From assembly GCF_900478135.1 (NCBI RefSeq), contig NZ_LS483470.1, positions 2,786,501-2,850,500 of the forward strand: a stretch of DNA of 64,000 bases. The letters run 5' to 3'. This document shows positions 9,013 to 20,497 of this stretch, in pieces; the stretch's first letter is position 1; every line of letters begins with the position of its first letter. The translations under genes were made by a program, and so were the position numbers. Source of the stretch: Leminorella richardii (lineage in GTDB: Bacteria > Pseudomonadota > Gammaproteobacteria > Enterobacterales > Enterobacteriaceae). The notes beneath the pieces are model-generated. The model saw only the letters and a program-made list of their open reading frames with translations, was not told where the DNA came from and ran no database searches.

Positions 9013-9835
9013 TAGAGTTCACCAAGGCCACTTCGCCCGCAAACGCTTCGGGCAAAACTTTTTAAGCGATACCTATGTCATTGACAGCATTGTTTCGGCT
9101 ATTCACCCGCTGTCGGGTCAAGCCATGCTGGAAATCGGCCCCGGGCTTGCGGCACTGACCGAGCCCGTCGCCGAGCGGATAGACCACCTGAACGTTATCG
9201 AGCTGGACAGAGATTTGGCCGCTCGGCTGGCGGTCAACCCCAAACTGAAAGACAAGTTGACTATCTACCAGCAAGACGCCATGACCTTTGACTTCGCGGC
9301 GCTGTCTAAAGAGCTGGGTCAGCCGCTCAGAGTGTTCGGCAACCTGCCCTACAACATTTCAACTCCGCTGATGTTCCACCTTTTTAGCTATACTGGAGCT
9401 ATCAGCGACATGCATTTCATGCTGCAAAAAGAAGTGGTCAATCGCCTGGTCGCCAGTGAAAACAGCAAGGCCTACGGCAGGCTCAGCGTGATGGCGCAGT
9501 ATTACTGCCGAGTAATTCCGGTGCTGGAAGTTCCTCCTACCGCCTTTAAGCCCGCGCCCAAAGTGGACTCGGCAGTCGTCAGGCTCATTCCACACGCGAC
9601 TCTGCCCTACCCCGTAGAGGACGTTCGCCTGCTCGGTCGCCTGACGACAGAGGCCTTTAACCAGCGCAGAAAAACCATCCGTAACAGCTTGGGTAACCTG
9701 TTTACAGCAGACCAGCTGACCGAGCTTGGATTGGACTTAAACATGCGGGCGGAAAACGTCTCTGTTGAACAATACTGCAAGATGGCCAACTGGCTGTCGC
9801 AGCGCGGCGTTTCACCGCAGGCTGAACAGGAATAA
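9005..9835 (+). CDS. rsmA: 16S rRNA dimethyladenosine transferase RsmA (KsgA)
   Basis: RsmA uses SAM to dimethylate the two adjacent adenosines near the 3' end of 16S rRNA (A1518 and A1519), a late quality check of 30S assembly. The 276-residue product carries the SAM-binding motif LEIGPGLAALTEPV, the acidic ribose-binding residue in VIELDRDLA, and the catalytic NLPYNIS motif of adenine N6 methyltransferases. The C-terminal RNA-binding domain includes AFNQRRKTIRNSL. The ATG overlaps the last codons of pdxA, and apaG follows after 5 bases. Confidence 0.97.
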   Translation: MNNRVHQGHFARKRFGQNFLSDTYVIDSIVSAIHPLSGQAMLEIGPGLAALTEPVAERIDHLNVIELDRDLAARLAVNPKLKDKLTIYQQDAMTFDFAALSKELGQPLRVFGNLPYNISTPLMFHLFSYTGAISDMHFMLQKEVVNRLVASENSKAYGRLSVMAQYYCRVIPVLEVPPTAFKPAPKVDSAVVRLIPHATLPYPVEDVRLLGRLTTEAFNQRRKTIRNSLGNLFTADQLTELGLDLNMRAENVSVEQYCKMANWLSQRGVSPQAEQE

Positions 9836-9840
9836 CCATT

Positions 9841-10218
9841 ATGATCGATAAGCCCCGGATTTGTATTCAGGCACAGAGCTTCTACGTTGAGGCTCAGTCG
9901 CAGCCAGAAGAGGATCGCTTTGTGTTTGCCTATACCATGACGGTACGCAATCTGGGGCGCGAACAGGTGCAGTTGATGGGCCGCTACTGGCTTATCACTA
10001 ACGCAAACGGCAAGCAGACTGAAGTTCAGGGGGAAGGCGTCGTTGGCGAACAGCCCCTGATCCTGCCCGGCGGAGAATATCAGTACACCAGCGGTGCGGT
10101 GCTGGAAACGCCGCTGGGGACCATGGAGGGGCACTACAAAATGATCGACAGCGACGGTCGCCCCTTTGAAGTCATTATTCCGGTCTTTCGCCTCGCCATT
10201 ACCTCTCTGATTCACTAG
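9841..10218 (+). CDS. apaG: ApaG domain protein (Co2+/Mg2+ efflux-associated)
   Basis: A 125-residue single-domain protein of the ApaG family, a fibronectin-III-like beta sandwich of uncertain biochemical role. The diagnostic segments are visible: FAYTMTVRNLGREQVQLMGRYW and the Gly-rich turn GEYQYTSGAVLETPLGTMEG. It lies between rsmA (5 bases) and apaH (12 bases) in the conserved order of the operon. Some annotations name it CorD because of a cobalt-resistance phenotype; the sequence itself does not prove that role. Confidence 0.95.
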   Translation: MIDKPRICIQAQSFYVEAQSQPEEDRFVFAYTMTVRNLGREQVQLMGRYWLITNANGKQTEVQGEGVVGEQPLILPGGEYQYTSGAVLETPLGTMEGHYKMIDSDGRPFEVIIPVFRLAITSLIH

Positions 10219-10230
10219 GGCTTCACTGTT

Positions 10231-11064
10231 ATGGCAACACTGTTAGTGGGCGACGTCCACGGCTGTTTTAATGAACTGCAGTCCGTTTTGGCACAGGCCG
10301 ACTTTAATCCCCAAAAGGACACCCTGTGGCTCACTGGCGATCTGGTTGCCCGAGGCCCTGACTCTTTAGAAGTGCTGCGCTATGTTTGCTCACTGGGAGA
10401 CTCCGCCCGCTTAGTCCTAGGCAATCACGACCTGCACCTGCTGGCAATATACGCAGGCATTAGCCGCAACAAGCCTAAAGATAACCTGACTCCCCTTCTG
10501 GAAGCGCCGGACTGCGATACGCTGATCAACTGGCTGCGTCGCCAGCCGGTTCTTCAGGTAGATGAAGAGCAAAAAATCATTATGGGGCACGCGGGTATCA
10601 GCCCGCAGTGGGATCTGGCAACCGCCAAGCGCTGCGCGCGCGAGGTTGAGGCCATTCTCTCCAGCGACAGCTATCCGCTGTTTCTTGACGCCATGTACGG
10701 CGACCTGCCCAACTGCTGGAATGACGACTTATCCGGGCTTCCCCGCCTGCGCTACAGCACCAATGCTCTCACCCGCATGCGCTACTGCTACCCAAACGGC
10801 TGTCTGGATATGATCTGCAAGGACATTCCTCAAAAAGCGCCAGCCCCTCTCAAGCCCTGGTTCAGCCTTAACGGCCCCGTGGCACAGGAGTTTTCGATTG
10901 TCTTTGGTCACTGGGCTTCGCTGGAAGGGGAAGGCACACCTGAAGGCGTCTACGCCCTCGATACCGGCTGCTGCTGGGGTGGACAGCTCACGCTGCTGCG
11001 CTGGGAAGACAAGCGCTATTTCTACCAGCCCTCGCTGGCACAAGAGCACGCAGACCCCATCTAA
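10231..11064 (+). CDS. apaH: Symmetrical Ap4A hydrolase ApaH
   Basis: ApaH splits diadenosine tetraphosphate into two ADP and also decaps Np4-capped RNA. The 277-residue product has all metallophosphatase signatures: GDVHGCFNE at residues 7-15, GDLVARGPDS near residue 37 and GNHDLHLL near residue 65, with further metal-ligand histidines at MGHAG and FGHWAS. It is the last gene of the lptD-to-apaH block and converges on folA. A GC-rich hairpin follows 24 bases after the stop. Confidence 0.97.
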   Translation: MATLLVGDVHGCFNELQSVLAQADFNPQKDTLWLTGDLVARGPDSLEVLRYVCSLGDSARLVLGNHDLHLLAIYAGISRNKPKDNLTPLLEAPDCDTLINWLRRQPVLQVDEEQKIIMGHAGISPQWDLATAKRCAREVEAILSSDSYPLFLDAMYGDLPNCWNDDLSGLPRLRYSTNALTRMRYCYPNGCLDMICKDIPQKAPAPLKPWFSLNGPVAQEFSIVFGHWASLEGEGTPEGVYALDTGCCWGGQLTLLRWEDKRYFYQPSLAQEHADPI

Positions 11065-11080
11065 CCCACTTAGCCTATTA

Positions 11081-11110
11081 AAACAAACCGGGCCAAACGG
11101 CCCGGGTAAC
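11081..11110 (-). terminator. Intrinsic terminator between apaH and folA
   Basis: A 7-bp stem, CCGGGCC and GGCCCGG around an AAAC loop (11088-11105). Read on the minus strand it is followed by TTTGTTTTAATA, so it fits best as the folA terminator. It could also stop rightward transcription from apaH. Confidence 0.7.
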
Positions 11111-11119
11111 AAATAGCGT

Positions 11120-11605
11120 CTAGCGAACGCGCTCTAGTATCTCAAAGCGGTACGCGTGACCGTTCTTTTCGTCCGCCTCGTGCCGTTCAGAAAAATGCTG
11201 AGTCCAGCTGTAGCGCTGGTAGTCAGGGAAATGGGTATCACCGGCAGGCGACGCTTCAATATGCGTCAGGTAGAGTCTATCGGCTCTTTCCAGCGCCTGT
11301 TGATAAACGTTACCTCCGCCTATCACCATCACTTCATCTACGCTACCCGCTTCGACAAACGCCTGCTCCAGCGTCGTTACCCAAACCACCCGATCGTCAC
11401 TTTGGCTCTGGCGGCTAATAACGATGTTCTTACGCCCCGGCAGCGGCCTGCCGATAGACTCATAGGTTTTACGTCCCATAATCACCGGCTTGTTGAGGGT
11501 GTTTTGCTTAAACCAGGCGAGATCTGCCGGCAGGTGCCACGGCATGGCGTTATCAGCGCCGATAGTTCGGTTATCTGCCATGGCGGCAATCAGGCTAACG
11601 ATCAT
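11120..11605 (-). CDS. folA: Dihydrofolate reductase
   Basis: FolA reduces dihydrofolate to tetrahydrofolate with NADPH and is the trimethoprim target. The 161-residue product has the family N-terminus MIVSLIAAMADNRTIG, the substrate-binding WHLPADLAWFK segment with the active-site aspartate at position 27, and the NADPH-binding GRKTYESIGRPLPGRKN. The length is standard (159 in E. coli). It lies leftward, convergent with apaH as in E. coli. The 66 bases to yjjB upstream are AT-rich and probably hold its own promoter. Confidence 0.97.
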   Translation of the reverse strand: MIVSLIAAMADNRTIGADNAMPWHLPADLAWFKQNTLNKPVIMGRKTYESIGRPLPGRKNIVISRQSQSDDRVVWVTTLEQAFVEAGSVDEVMVIGGGNVYQQALERADRLYLTHIEASPAGDTHFPDYQRYSWTQHFSERHEADEKNGHAYRFEILERVR

Positions 11606-11671
11606 AACGGTGTCCCTTTATTATTTGTTCTATTAATTGTTCGAAAGCTCTACCGAGCACTGCATCAAGCA

Positions 11672-12136
11672 CTACACGCTTGGGCGTCGGCGATAAATCC
11701 ACAGTGCCGGAAGAGAAAGTCCAATAGAAAGCGCACCGACGATAAACGACGCCCTCAAAAAGTAAGTTATCAGCGTTTCAAACAGCTGCGGCGAATAGCC
11801 CTTGTGGGACAACTCAACCAAAGCAATCATCGCCTTATAGGCGAATACGCCGGGAAACATCGGAATAACCGCCGCCACAGTGAACACTTTCGGATGCGCC
11901 AAAAAGCGCCGCGACCAGCGAATGCCGATAGAGCCTATCAGCATACTGGTCAGCAGTGTGCTCCACTCCAGCGGCAGCTGATAGTATATCAACACGGTAC
12001 GAAAGCCGTACCCTATTGCCCCCAGCAGCGCACAGTACTTCAGCGCTTTCACCGGGACGTTAAACACCAGCGCAAAGCCCACGGCGGGTACAGACGCCAA
12101 CAGCATATTTTCAATCAGCGTAAGAATCAGGTTCAT
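11672..12136 (-). CDS. yjjB: YjjB, small subunit of ThrE-type exporter
   Basis: A 154-residue integral membrane protein of the threonine/serine exporter family (DUF3815 half). Four or five hydrophobic helices are visible, with conserved FPGVFAYKAM near residue 95. In E. coli, YjjB and YjjP together are reported to export succinate under anaerobic conditions. The start codon overlaps the yjjP stop (ATGA, 12133-12136), so the two subunits are translationally coupled. The pair lies between folA and carAB, a place occupied by cai/fix/kef genes in E. coli. Confidence 0.9.
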   Translation of the reverse strand: MNLILTLIENMLLASVPAVGFALVFNVPVKALKYCALLGAIGYGFRTVLIYYQLPLEWSTLLTSMLIGSIGIRWSRRFLAHPKVFTVAAVIPMFPGVFAYKAMIALVELSHKGYSPQLFETLITYFLRASFIVGALSIGLSLPALWIYRRRPSV

Positions 12137-12912
12137 AGCCAGCTCCTAAATCCCCAAACCGCCATTGCTACCACCACACCGATACAGGTAGACAGCGTCA
12201 GCAGGCTCGCCATTGTCCAGCGGGCAATGCCGGTATTGATATGGCCTTTAAACATATCAGCGACGGCATTGATAAGCGGAAAGCCCGGCACCAGCAGTAA
12301 TACACAGGAAGCCATGGCAATAGGTGCTTTAGAGATATCGAGCCAGTTCACCAGCCAGCCTGACGCAGTCGTCGCGACAAACGCCGTGGCGAAAAAGTTG
12401 ATAAGAGGATTCATCTGGATGGAAGTCAGCACCTGTCGGGCATACATCGCCAAGGCACTGGCAAAGAAGGTGGTGGTCACGGTATCGAGATTTCCCCCAG
12501 CCAGCCGACAAAAGCAGGCGCAGGATAGCCCAACCATCACCACCATCAGCCAGCGCGGGTAGCGCAGCGGCTTGATGTTATCCAGGCGTTTTTGTACCTG
12601 TTCGATATCCAGTAGGCGGTGCTCGGCCAGAATGACGATGCGCTGCACTTCCGTTACCACGTGCATATTGATGCCGCGGTCGATGTTCTTGCGAGTGGAG
12701 GTCACACAGTGCCCCCGGTGAATAGTACTCAGCACCACAGCGTTAGCGGAAATGGAGCTTTCCACGTTCTCAACGCCCAGCGCAACCCCCAAGCGACTAG
12801 ACAGCTGTTCAACCAGCATACTTTCCGCACCGTGCTGAAGCAGCAGCAGGGCGCACTGAATGCACAGTCGGGTAATCTCCCGCTGGCGGTGCTCTATATG
12901 GTCAGACTCCAC
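12133..12912 (-). CDS. yjjP: YjjP, large subunit of ThrE-type exporter
   Basis: A 259-residue member of the ThrE/YjjP family (DUF1212). The N-terminal half is a soluble domain with the conserved TRLCIQCALLLLQHGAES and STRKNIDRGINMHVV blocks. The C-terminal half holds about five membrane helices and the signature LLLVPGFPLINAVADMFKG. The frame is open to a GTG at 12966, but the GTG at 12912 is preferred: it has an AGGTG ribosome site six bases upstream and matches the E. coli length (256). It works with the overlapping yjjB. Confidence 0.88.
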   Translation of the reverse strand: MESDHIEHRQREITRLCIQCALLLLQHGAESMLVEQLSSRLGVALGVENVESSISANAVVLSTIHRGHCVTSTRKNIDRGINMHVVTEVQRIVILAEHRLLDIEQVQKRLDNIKPLRYPRWLMVVMVGLSCACFCRLAGGNLDTVTTTFFASALAMYARQVLTSIQMNPLINFFATAFVATTASGWLVNWLDISKAPIAMASCVLLLVPGFPLINAVADMFKGHINTGIARWTMASLLTLSTCIGVVVAMAVWGFRSWL

Positions 12913-13030
12913 GCGTTTCACCTGACAAAAAAGGATGACAATCAGAAAGGACCGTAAGCATAGCACCGAGACTTAAGCGGCTTCAAATGGCGCGGGCCCT
13001 TACAACGCTATTTCTTTCATTTTAGAAAGA

Positions 13031-13072
13031 AAAAAGAAAGCCCGCGAGTCGTGCACTTTCGCGGGCTTTTTA
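13031..13072 (-). terminator. Terminator of the carAB operon
   Basis: A GC-rich stem (AAAGCCCGCGA against TCGCGGGCTTT, loop of about 11 bases). On the minus strand it is followed by a long T-rich run. It lies 20-60 bases downstream of the carB stop. Confidence 0.8.
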
Positions 13073-13088
13073 CTGACTTAAATAACGG

Positions 13089-16310
<3,222 letters not shown>

Positions 16311-16328
16311 GGTCAATGGCTCCCGATC

Positions 16329-17480
16329 TTAGTTTGCTTTATTTGTGCGGTAGATCTGAATCAGTTCAATAAAGTGGTCAAACAGCGGGGCTGCATCGTG
16401 CGGCCCGGGGCTGGCCTCCGGGTGCCCTTGGAAGCTAAAGGCGGGGCGATCTGTCCGGTGGATACCCTGTAACGTGCCGTCAAACAGTGACTTGTGCGTT
16501 GTGCGCAGGTTAGCAGGCAGTGTCGATTCATCAACGGCAAAGCCGTGGTTCTGGGCGGTAATCATCACTGTGTTACCGTCAAGATCTTTCACCGGATGGT
16601 TGCCACCGTGGTGACCAAACTTCATCTTCTTGGTTTTCGCTCCGCTGGCCAGCGCCAACAGCTGGTGGCCTAGGCAGATGCCAAAAACCGGCACGTCGGT
16701 GGTCAGAAAGTGTGATATCGCCTGAATGGCATAGTCACAGGGGGCTGGGTCACCGGGGCCGTTGGAAAGAAAGATGCCATCAGGGTTCATCGCCAGCACG
16801 TTTTCTGCCGGAGTCTGGGCGGGCACTACCGTCAGGCGGCAGCCGCGATCCACCAGCATGCGCAGAATGTTACGCTTTGCGCCGTAGTCATAAGCGACTA
16901 CGTGGTAGGGAAGTTCGCTTTCACTGCTTGCTGCCGGCAGCTCTCCCTCCAGCGTCCAGCTTCCCTGTGTCCAGCTGTAGGCTTCTTTCGTTGTGACTTC
17001 TTTCGCTAAGTCCATTCCTTCTAGCCCAGGGAAGGCCTGCGCTTTCTCTAGAGCCAGCGCAGCGTCGGGCGCATCACCGGCGATAATGCAGCCGTTTTGA
17101 GCGCCTTTCTCACGAAGCAAACGCGTCAGCTTACGGGTATCGATATCCGCAATGGCGACGATATTGTTGCGCTTTAAGTAGTCTGACAGGCTTTCCTGAC
17201 TGCGGTAGTTGCTGGCAATCAGGGGGAGGTCGCGAATAATCAGCCCCTGCGCGTGTACGGCGGAGGACTCTTCATCTGCTGCATTGGTACCGATGTTGCC
17301 GATATGGGGATAGGTAAGAGTAACGATTTGGCGTGAATAGGATGGATCAGTCAGAATTTCTTGATAACCGGTCATGGAAGTATTGAATACCACTTCCCCA
17401 ACCGCCGTACCTACGGCCCCTATTGCGCGGCCTTTAAATTGGGTTCCATCTTCCAGAACCAGTAGCGCGGTTTTACTCAA
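16329..17480 (-). CDS. carA: Carbamoyl-phosphate synthase small (glutaminase) subunit
   Basis: CarA hydrolyses glutamine and passes ammonia to CarB. The class-I amidotransferase domain shows the nucleophile motif FGICLGHQLLALA, and the His/Glu pair in the SFQGHPEASPGPHD segment. The N-terminal domain starts SKTALLVLEDGTQFKG. The best start is a TTG at 17480: a GGAGGG ribosome site lies five bases before it and it gives 383 residues, the family length. In-frame codons upstream to 17510 fall in the promoter. A UUG start is also my recollection for E. coli carA. Confidence 0.95.
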   Translation of the reverse strand: MSKTALLVLEDGTQFKGRAIGAVGTAVGEVVFNTSMTGYQEILTDPSYSRQIVTLTYPHIGNIGTNAADEESSAVHAQGLIIRDLPLIASNYRSQESLSDYLKRNNIVAIADIDTRKLTRLLREKGAQNGCIIAGDAPDAALALEKAQAFPGLEGMDLAKEVTTKEAYSWTQGSWTLEGELPAASSESELPYHVVAYDYGAKRNILRMLVDRGCRLTVVPAQTPAENVLAMNPDGIFLSNGPGDPAPCDYAIQAISHFLTTDVPVFGICLGHQLLALASGAKTKKMKFGHHGGNHPVKDLDGNTVMITAQNHGFAVDESTLPANLRTTHKSLFDGTLQGIHRTDRPAFSFQGHPEASPGPHDAAPLFDHFIELIQIYRTNKAN

Positions 17481-17495
17481 AGCACCCTCCCAGAT

Positions 17496-17530
17496 AGAAT
17501 AAACAGTCAAAAATAGTGAATATTAATTCA
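17496..17530 (-). promoter_or_regulatory. Tandem ARG boxes (ArgR operator) before carA
   Basis: The 14-mer TGAATATTAATTCA at 17517-17530 is a perfect match to the ARG-box core (TGAAT, four A/T, ATTCA). A second, weaker copy, TGACTGTTTATTCT on the minus strand, is at 17496-17509. Seven bases between the cores correspond to the 3-bp gap between 18-bp boxes that is standard for ArgR hexamer sites. A TATAGT -10-like element lies just upstream on the minus strand, so arginine would repress this proximal promoter. Confidence 0.8.
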
Positions 17531-17915
17531 TTTAACTATACCTTCTAAATAGGCACAAAAAAAGCCTCATCGGCAAATTTTGAGCAAATTGGGCGCATTC
17601 TAAAGACAGGTGCGTCCTTTGTCCACTAAAACACACATATTTTAGTTTATTTTGAGGCTTTCGCATTAAAATAAAGTCATAATCAAAGAAAAAATCAGGT
17701 AACAATGGAAAAGTAAACGATTGCTATCCATTTCGCTTAATAAGCCTTGTTGAAATTGATAGGAATAGCAAAAAATAGAACTTCGATGTAAAAAATAGAT
17801 CAAAAAAATAAGATAACTTATAAAAATAAATAAATTTAATGAAAAACAAAACCAAGCCCCATAAAATCAAATAAAAACTTATCCATATAAATTTAAAGGA
17901 GAAAAAATGATAAAA
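17531..17915. other. AT-rich carA upstream region
   Basis: These 385 bases between the ARG boxes and the dapB terminator are strikingly AT-rich, especially 17690-17910. They should hold the distal, pyrimidine-responsive carAB promoter. I could not pin its elements. A 68-codon open frame here (17724-17930) is low-complexity Phe/Ile/Leu/Lys and is not accepted as a gene. Confidence 0.5.
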
Positions 17916-17945
17916 AAAAGACAAAGCCAAAGCCTTGTCTTTTAA
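17911..17945 (-). terminator. Terminator of dapB
   Basis: A 9-bp stem, AAAAGACAA against TTGTCTTTT (17916-17943), is followed on the minus strand by TTTTTTATCATTTTTTC. It lies 25 bases past the dapB stop. Confidence 0.65.
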
Positions 17946-17968
17946 AATTTGAATTTTAAATACAGAAA

Positions 17969-18787
17969 TTAGTCATTCAAAGATAAAACATCTCTCATGC
18001 TGTATAAACCAGATTTATACTGACTCAGCCATTCAGCAGCGCGCACTGCGCCGTTGGCAAACGTCATTCTGCTTGACGCCTTGTGGGTAATTTCAACTCT
18101 CTCACCAATGTCGGCAAACATCGCTGTGTGCTCACCCACGATGTCCCCAGCGCGCAGCGTCGCAAAGCCGATCGTCTGGCGGTCGCGCTCGCCGGTGTGC
18201 CCTTCCCGACCGTACACGGCACACTTTTTCAAATCTCTGCCGAGCGTGTTAGCAATAGCCTCTCCCATTGCCAGCGCGGTTCCTGAAGGTGCATCCACTT
18301 TATGCCGATGGTGGGCTTCAATAATTTCAATATCGGTATAGTCGCCCATAACCTTGGCGGCCTGCTCAAGCAGCTTCAGCACCAGATTCACGCCTACGCT
18401 AAAGTTGGCGGCAAACACAATGGGGATCTCCCTCGCGGCAGTATCGATAGCGGCTTTTCCTGCATCGTCAAAACCTGTCGTACCGATCACCATGCCCTTA
18501 CGGTGCTGGCGGCAAAAGGCAATGTGCGCCAGAGTACCTTCCGGACGGGTAAAATCGATGAAAATATCGAAATCGTTAGCCACTGCGTCAAGGCTGTCAT
18601 TAATCTTTACGCCGACCGCACCAATACCGGCCAGTTCACCCGCGTCTACGCCAACCAGTGATGAGCCTTCGCGCTCCAGCGCTGCACCCAGTACTACGCC
18701 CTCGGCCTGAGAGACGGCCTGAATCAGTTGACGCCCCATACGCCCGCCGGCACCGGCGATGGCAATCCTAACCTGTTTCGTTGACAT
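17969..18787 (-). CDS. dapB: 4-hydroxy-tetrahydrodipicolinate reductase
   Basis: DapB reduces hydroxy-tetrahydrodipicolinate with NAD(P)H on the way to diaminopimelate and lysine. The 272-residue product has the dinucleotide-binding GAGGRMGRQLI at residues 11-21, the GTTGFD loop, and the active-site stretch EAHHRHKVDAPSGTALAMGE with its catalytic His and Lys. The length matches E. coli (273). It lies between the carAB promoter region and ispH. The rihC gene that separates dapB from ispH in E. coli is absent. Confidence 0.97.
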   Translation of the reverse strand: MSTKQVRIAIAGAGGRMGRQLIQAVSQAEGVVLGAALEREGSSLVGVDAGELAGIGAVGVKINDSLDAVANDFDIFIDFTRPEGTLAHIAFCRQHRKGMVIGTTGFDDAGKAAIDTAAREIPIVFAANFSVGVNLVLKLLEQAAKVMGDYTDIEIIEAHHRHKVDAPSGTALAMGEAIANTLGRDLKKCAVYGREGHTGERDRQTIGFATLRAGDIVGEHTAMFADIGERVEITHKASSRMTFANGAVRAAEWLSQYKSGLYSMRDVLSLND

Positions 18788-18930
18788 GCTGTTCCTCTAA
18801 ATAGTTAACGCTATGGTTACGGGTCAGATTAACGCCCTCTCCCATCGCGTGACAAACACATTTACTTATTCTTCAGTCGGTTCGAACAGTTATTCTTATG
18901 TTCAACCCCGTAGAGATAAACCAAATACGC

Positions 18931-18957
18931 ACAAAAACGGGCTGAAAAATCAGCCCG
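18931..18957 (-). terminator. Terminator of ispH
   Basis: A perfect 8-bp stem, CGGGCTGA and TCAGCCCG with an AAAA loop (18938-18957), is followed on the minus strand by TTTTTGTG. Confidence 0.8.
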
Positions 18958-18990
18958 CTAACAAACCTACTGCCTGAACGCTATCGGGAA

Positions 18991-19935
18991 TTAATCGACC
19001 TGCTTTACCCGCAGTTCTTTCGGCACTTCAAACACAATACTTTCTTCGCGCCCTTCCATTTCAACGGCGGGTTCACCGCCCAGCGCGCGTAGCTTATCTA
19101 TCACCGCCTGAACCAGAACATCAGGCGCCGATGCGCCTGCAGTAACGCCCACAGAGGCAGCGCCCTTCAGCCAGACTTCCTGAATGTCGCTTGCGGTATC
19201 AATCAGGTAGGCGGGCTTTCCTACCCGCTGCGCCAACTCAGCCAGCCGGTTGGAGTTAGATGAATTTTTGGAACCCACGACCAGCACCACGTCAGCACCC
19301 TGCGCCAAATTGCGCACAGCCTCCTGTCGGTTAGTGGTCGCGTAGCAGATGTCGTCTTTACGCGGCCCGATAATATCCGGGAAGCGCTCGCGCAGGGCGT
19401 CAATAATATCCGATGTATCGTCAACAGAGAGCGTTGTCTGCGTCATAAAGCACAGGTTGCGCTCGTTCTTGACGTTAAGATTCCAGACGTCCTCCGGTGA
19501 CTCCACCAGATACATCCCGCCCTCTTGGTTGCTGTACTGTCCCATCGTGCCTTCCACTTCAGGGTGCCCAGCGTGGCCGATCAGGATCGCTTCACGCCCC
19601 TTGCGGCTGGCGCGAGCCACCTCCATATGCACTTTGGTCACCAGCGGGCAGGTGGCATCAAATACGGTGAGATCCCGCGCCTTCGCCTCAGCGCGAACCG
19701 CCTGAGAAACGCCGTGCGCAGAAAAAATCAGAATAGCGCCGTCTGGCACTTCACTCAGCTGTTCAATAAATACCGCACCGCGATCGCGCAGGCTGTCGAC
19801 AACATAGCGGTTATGCACCACTTCATGGCGAACATAAATAGGCGCACCGTAAATTTCCAGCGCGCGCTCAACAATGCTGATTGCCCGGTCGACCCCGGCA
19901 CAAAAGCCGCGGGGGTTTGCCAACAAAATCTGCAT
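18991..19935 (-). CDS. ispH: 4-hydroxy-3-methylbut-2-enyl diphosphate reductase
   Basis: IspH (LytB) is the last enzyme of the MEP pathway, reducing HMBPP to IPP and DMAPP through a 4Fe-4S cluster. Its three cluster cysteines are seen in ANPRGFCAGV (residue 12), FDATCPLVTKVH (about 96) and DDICYATTNRQ (about 197). The conserved catalytic Glu lies in the HPEVEGTMGQ block. The product has 314 residues. It lies downstream of lspA in the ribF-ileS-lspA string, but fkpB, which separates them in E. coli, is missing. Confidence 0.97.
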   Translation of the reverse strand: MQILLANPRGFCAGVDRAISIVERALEIYGAPIYVRHEVVHNRYVVDSLRDRGAVFIEQLSEVPDGAILIFSAHGVSQAVRAEAKARDLTVFDATCPLVTKVHMEVARASRKGREAILIGHAGHPEVEGTMGQYSNQEGGMYLVESPEDVWNLNVKNERNLCFMTQTTLSVDDTSDIIDALRERFPDIIGPRKDDICYATTNRQEAVRNLAQGADVVLVVGSKNSSNSNRLAELAQRVGKPAYLIDTASDIQEVWLKGAASVGVTAGASAPDVLVQAVIDKLRALGGEPAVEMEGREESIVFEVPKELRVKQVD

Positions 19936-20011
19936 GCTTATTCTCCAGACGGATAACAGAAGCGAGCGCCCGCATTGGACGCTCGCCGTATATGCACTCG
20001 CGTAGCCGAAC

Positions 20012-20497
20012 CTAGTCGGCAGCCTTCTCTTTTTTAAAGATAAAGCCTTCCAGCACGACCATCACTGCGCCGATACAGATCGCACAGTCAGCGACGTTAA
20101 ACGTCGGGTAGTGCCAGTCGCCGATATAAAAGTCAAAAAAGTCGACAACAAAGCCGTGATACAGGCGATCGAACAGGTTGCCCAGCGCACCGCCGATAAT
20201 TAACGCAAAGGCGATATTGCTCCAGCGCTCTAGCGCCCGTGAACGGTACATCATCACGATAAGCACCGTGGTGATCGTCACCGCTACCGCCGCCAGCGCC
20301 CAGCGCTGCCCCATAAAGGAGCTGAAAGCGGCGCCGTAGTTGCGGGCATAGTAAAGATTAAAGAACGGCAGAAGATCGACAGACTCTCCCAACTGAAACT
20401 TACTGATGACCACGAACTTAGTGAGCAAGTCCACAACCAGTACGACGACCGCTAGCCAAAGCCAGCGGACGCCCGTTGATAAAATAGGCTTCTTCAT
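20012..20497 (-). CDS. lspA: Prolipoprotein signal peptidase
   Basis: LspA is the inner-membrane aspartyl protease that removes signal peptides from diacylglyceryl-modified prolipoproteins. The 161-residue product has four hydrophobic helices and both catalytic aspartates in their conserved blocks: VGALGNLFDR-type ALGNLFDRLYHGFVVDF and FNVADCAICIG. The ATG overlaps the ileS stop by one base (TGATG), as in E. coli. The terminal Lys-rich tail is typical. Confidence 0.97.
   Translation of the reverse strand: MKKPILSTGVRWLWLAVVVLVVDLLTKFVVISKFQLGESVDLLPFFNLYYARNYGAAFSSFMGQRWALAAVAVTITTVLIVMMYRSRALERWSNIAFALIIGGALGNLFDRLYHGFVVDFFDFYIGDWHYPTFNVADCAICIGAVMVVLEGFIFKKEKAAD

Noticed and set aside
11156..12562. 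468-codon open frame on the plus strand opposite folA, yjjB and yjjP
   Set aside because: It runs antisense to three clear genes, has no family resemblance and an Arg/His/Gln-rich shadow composition.
17724..17930. 68-codon frame on the minus strand in the carA-dapB gap
   Set aside because: Low-complexity Phe/Leu/Tyr/Lys sequence produced by extreme AT content; no ribosome site.
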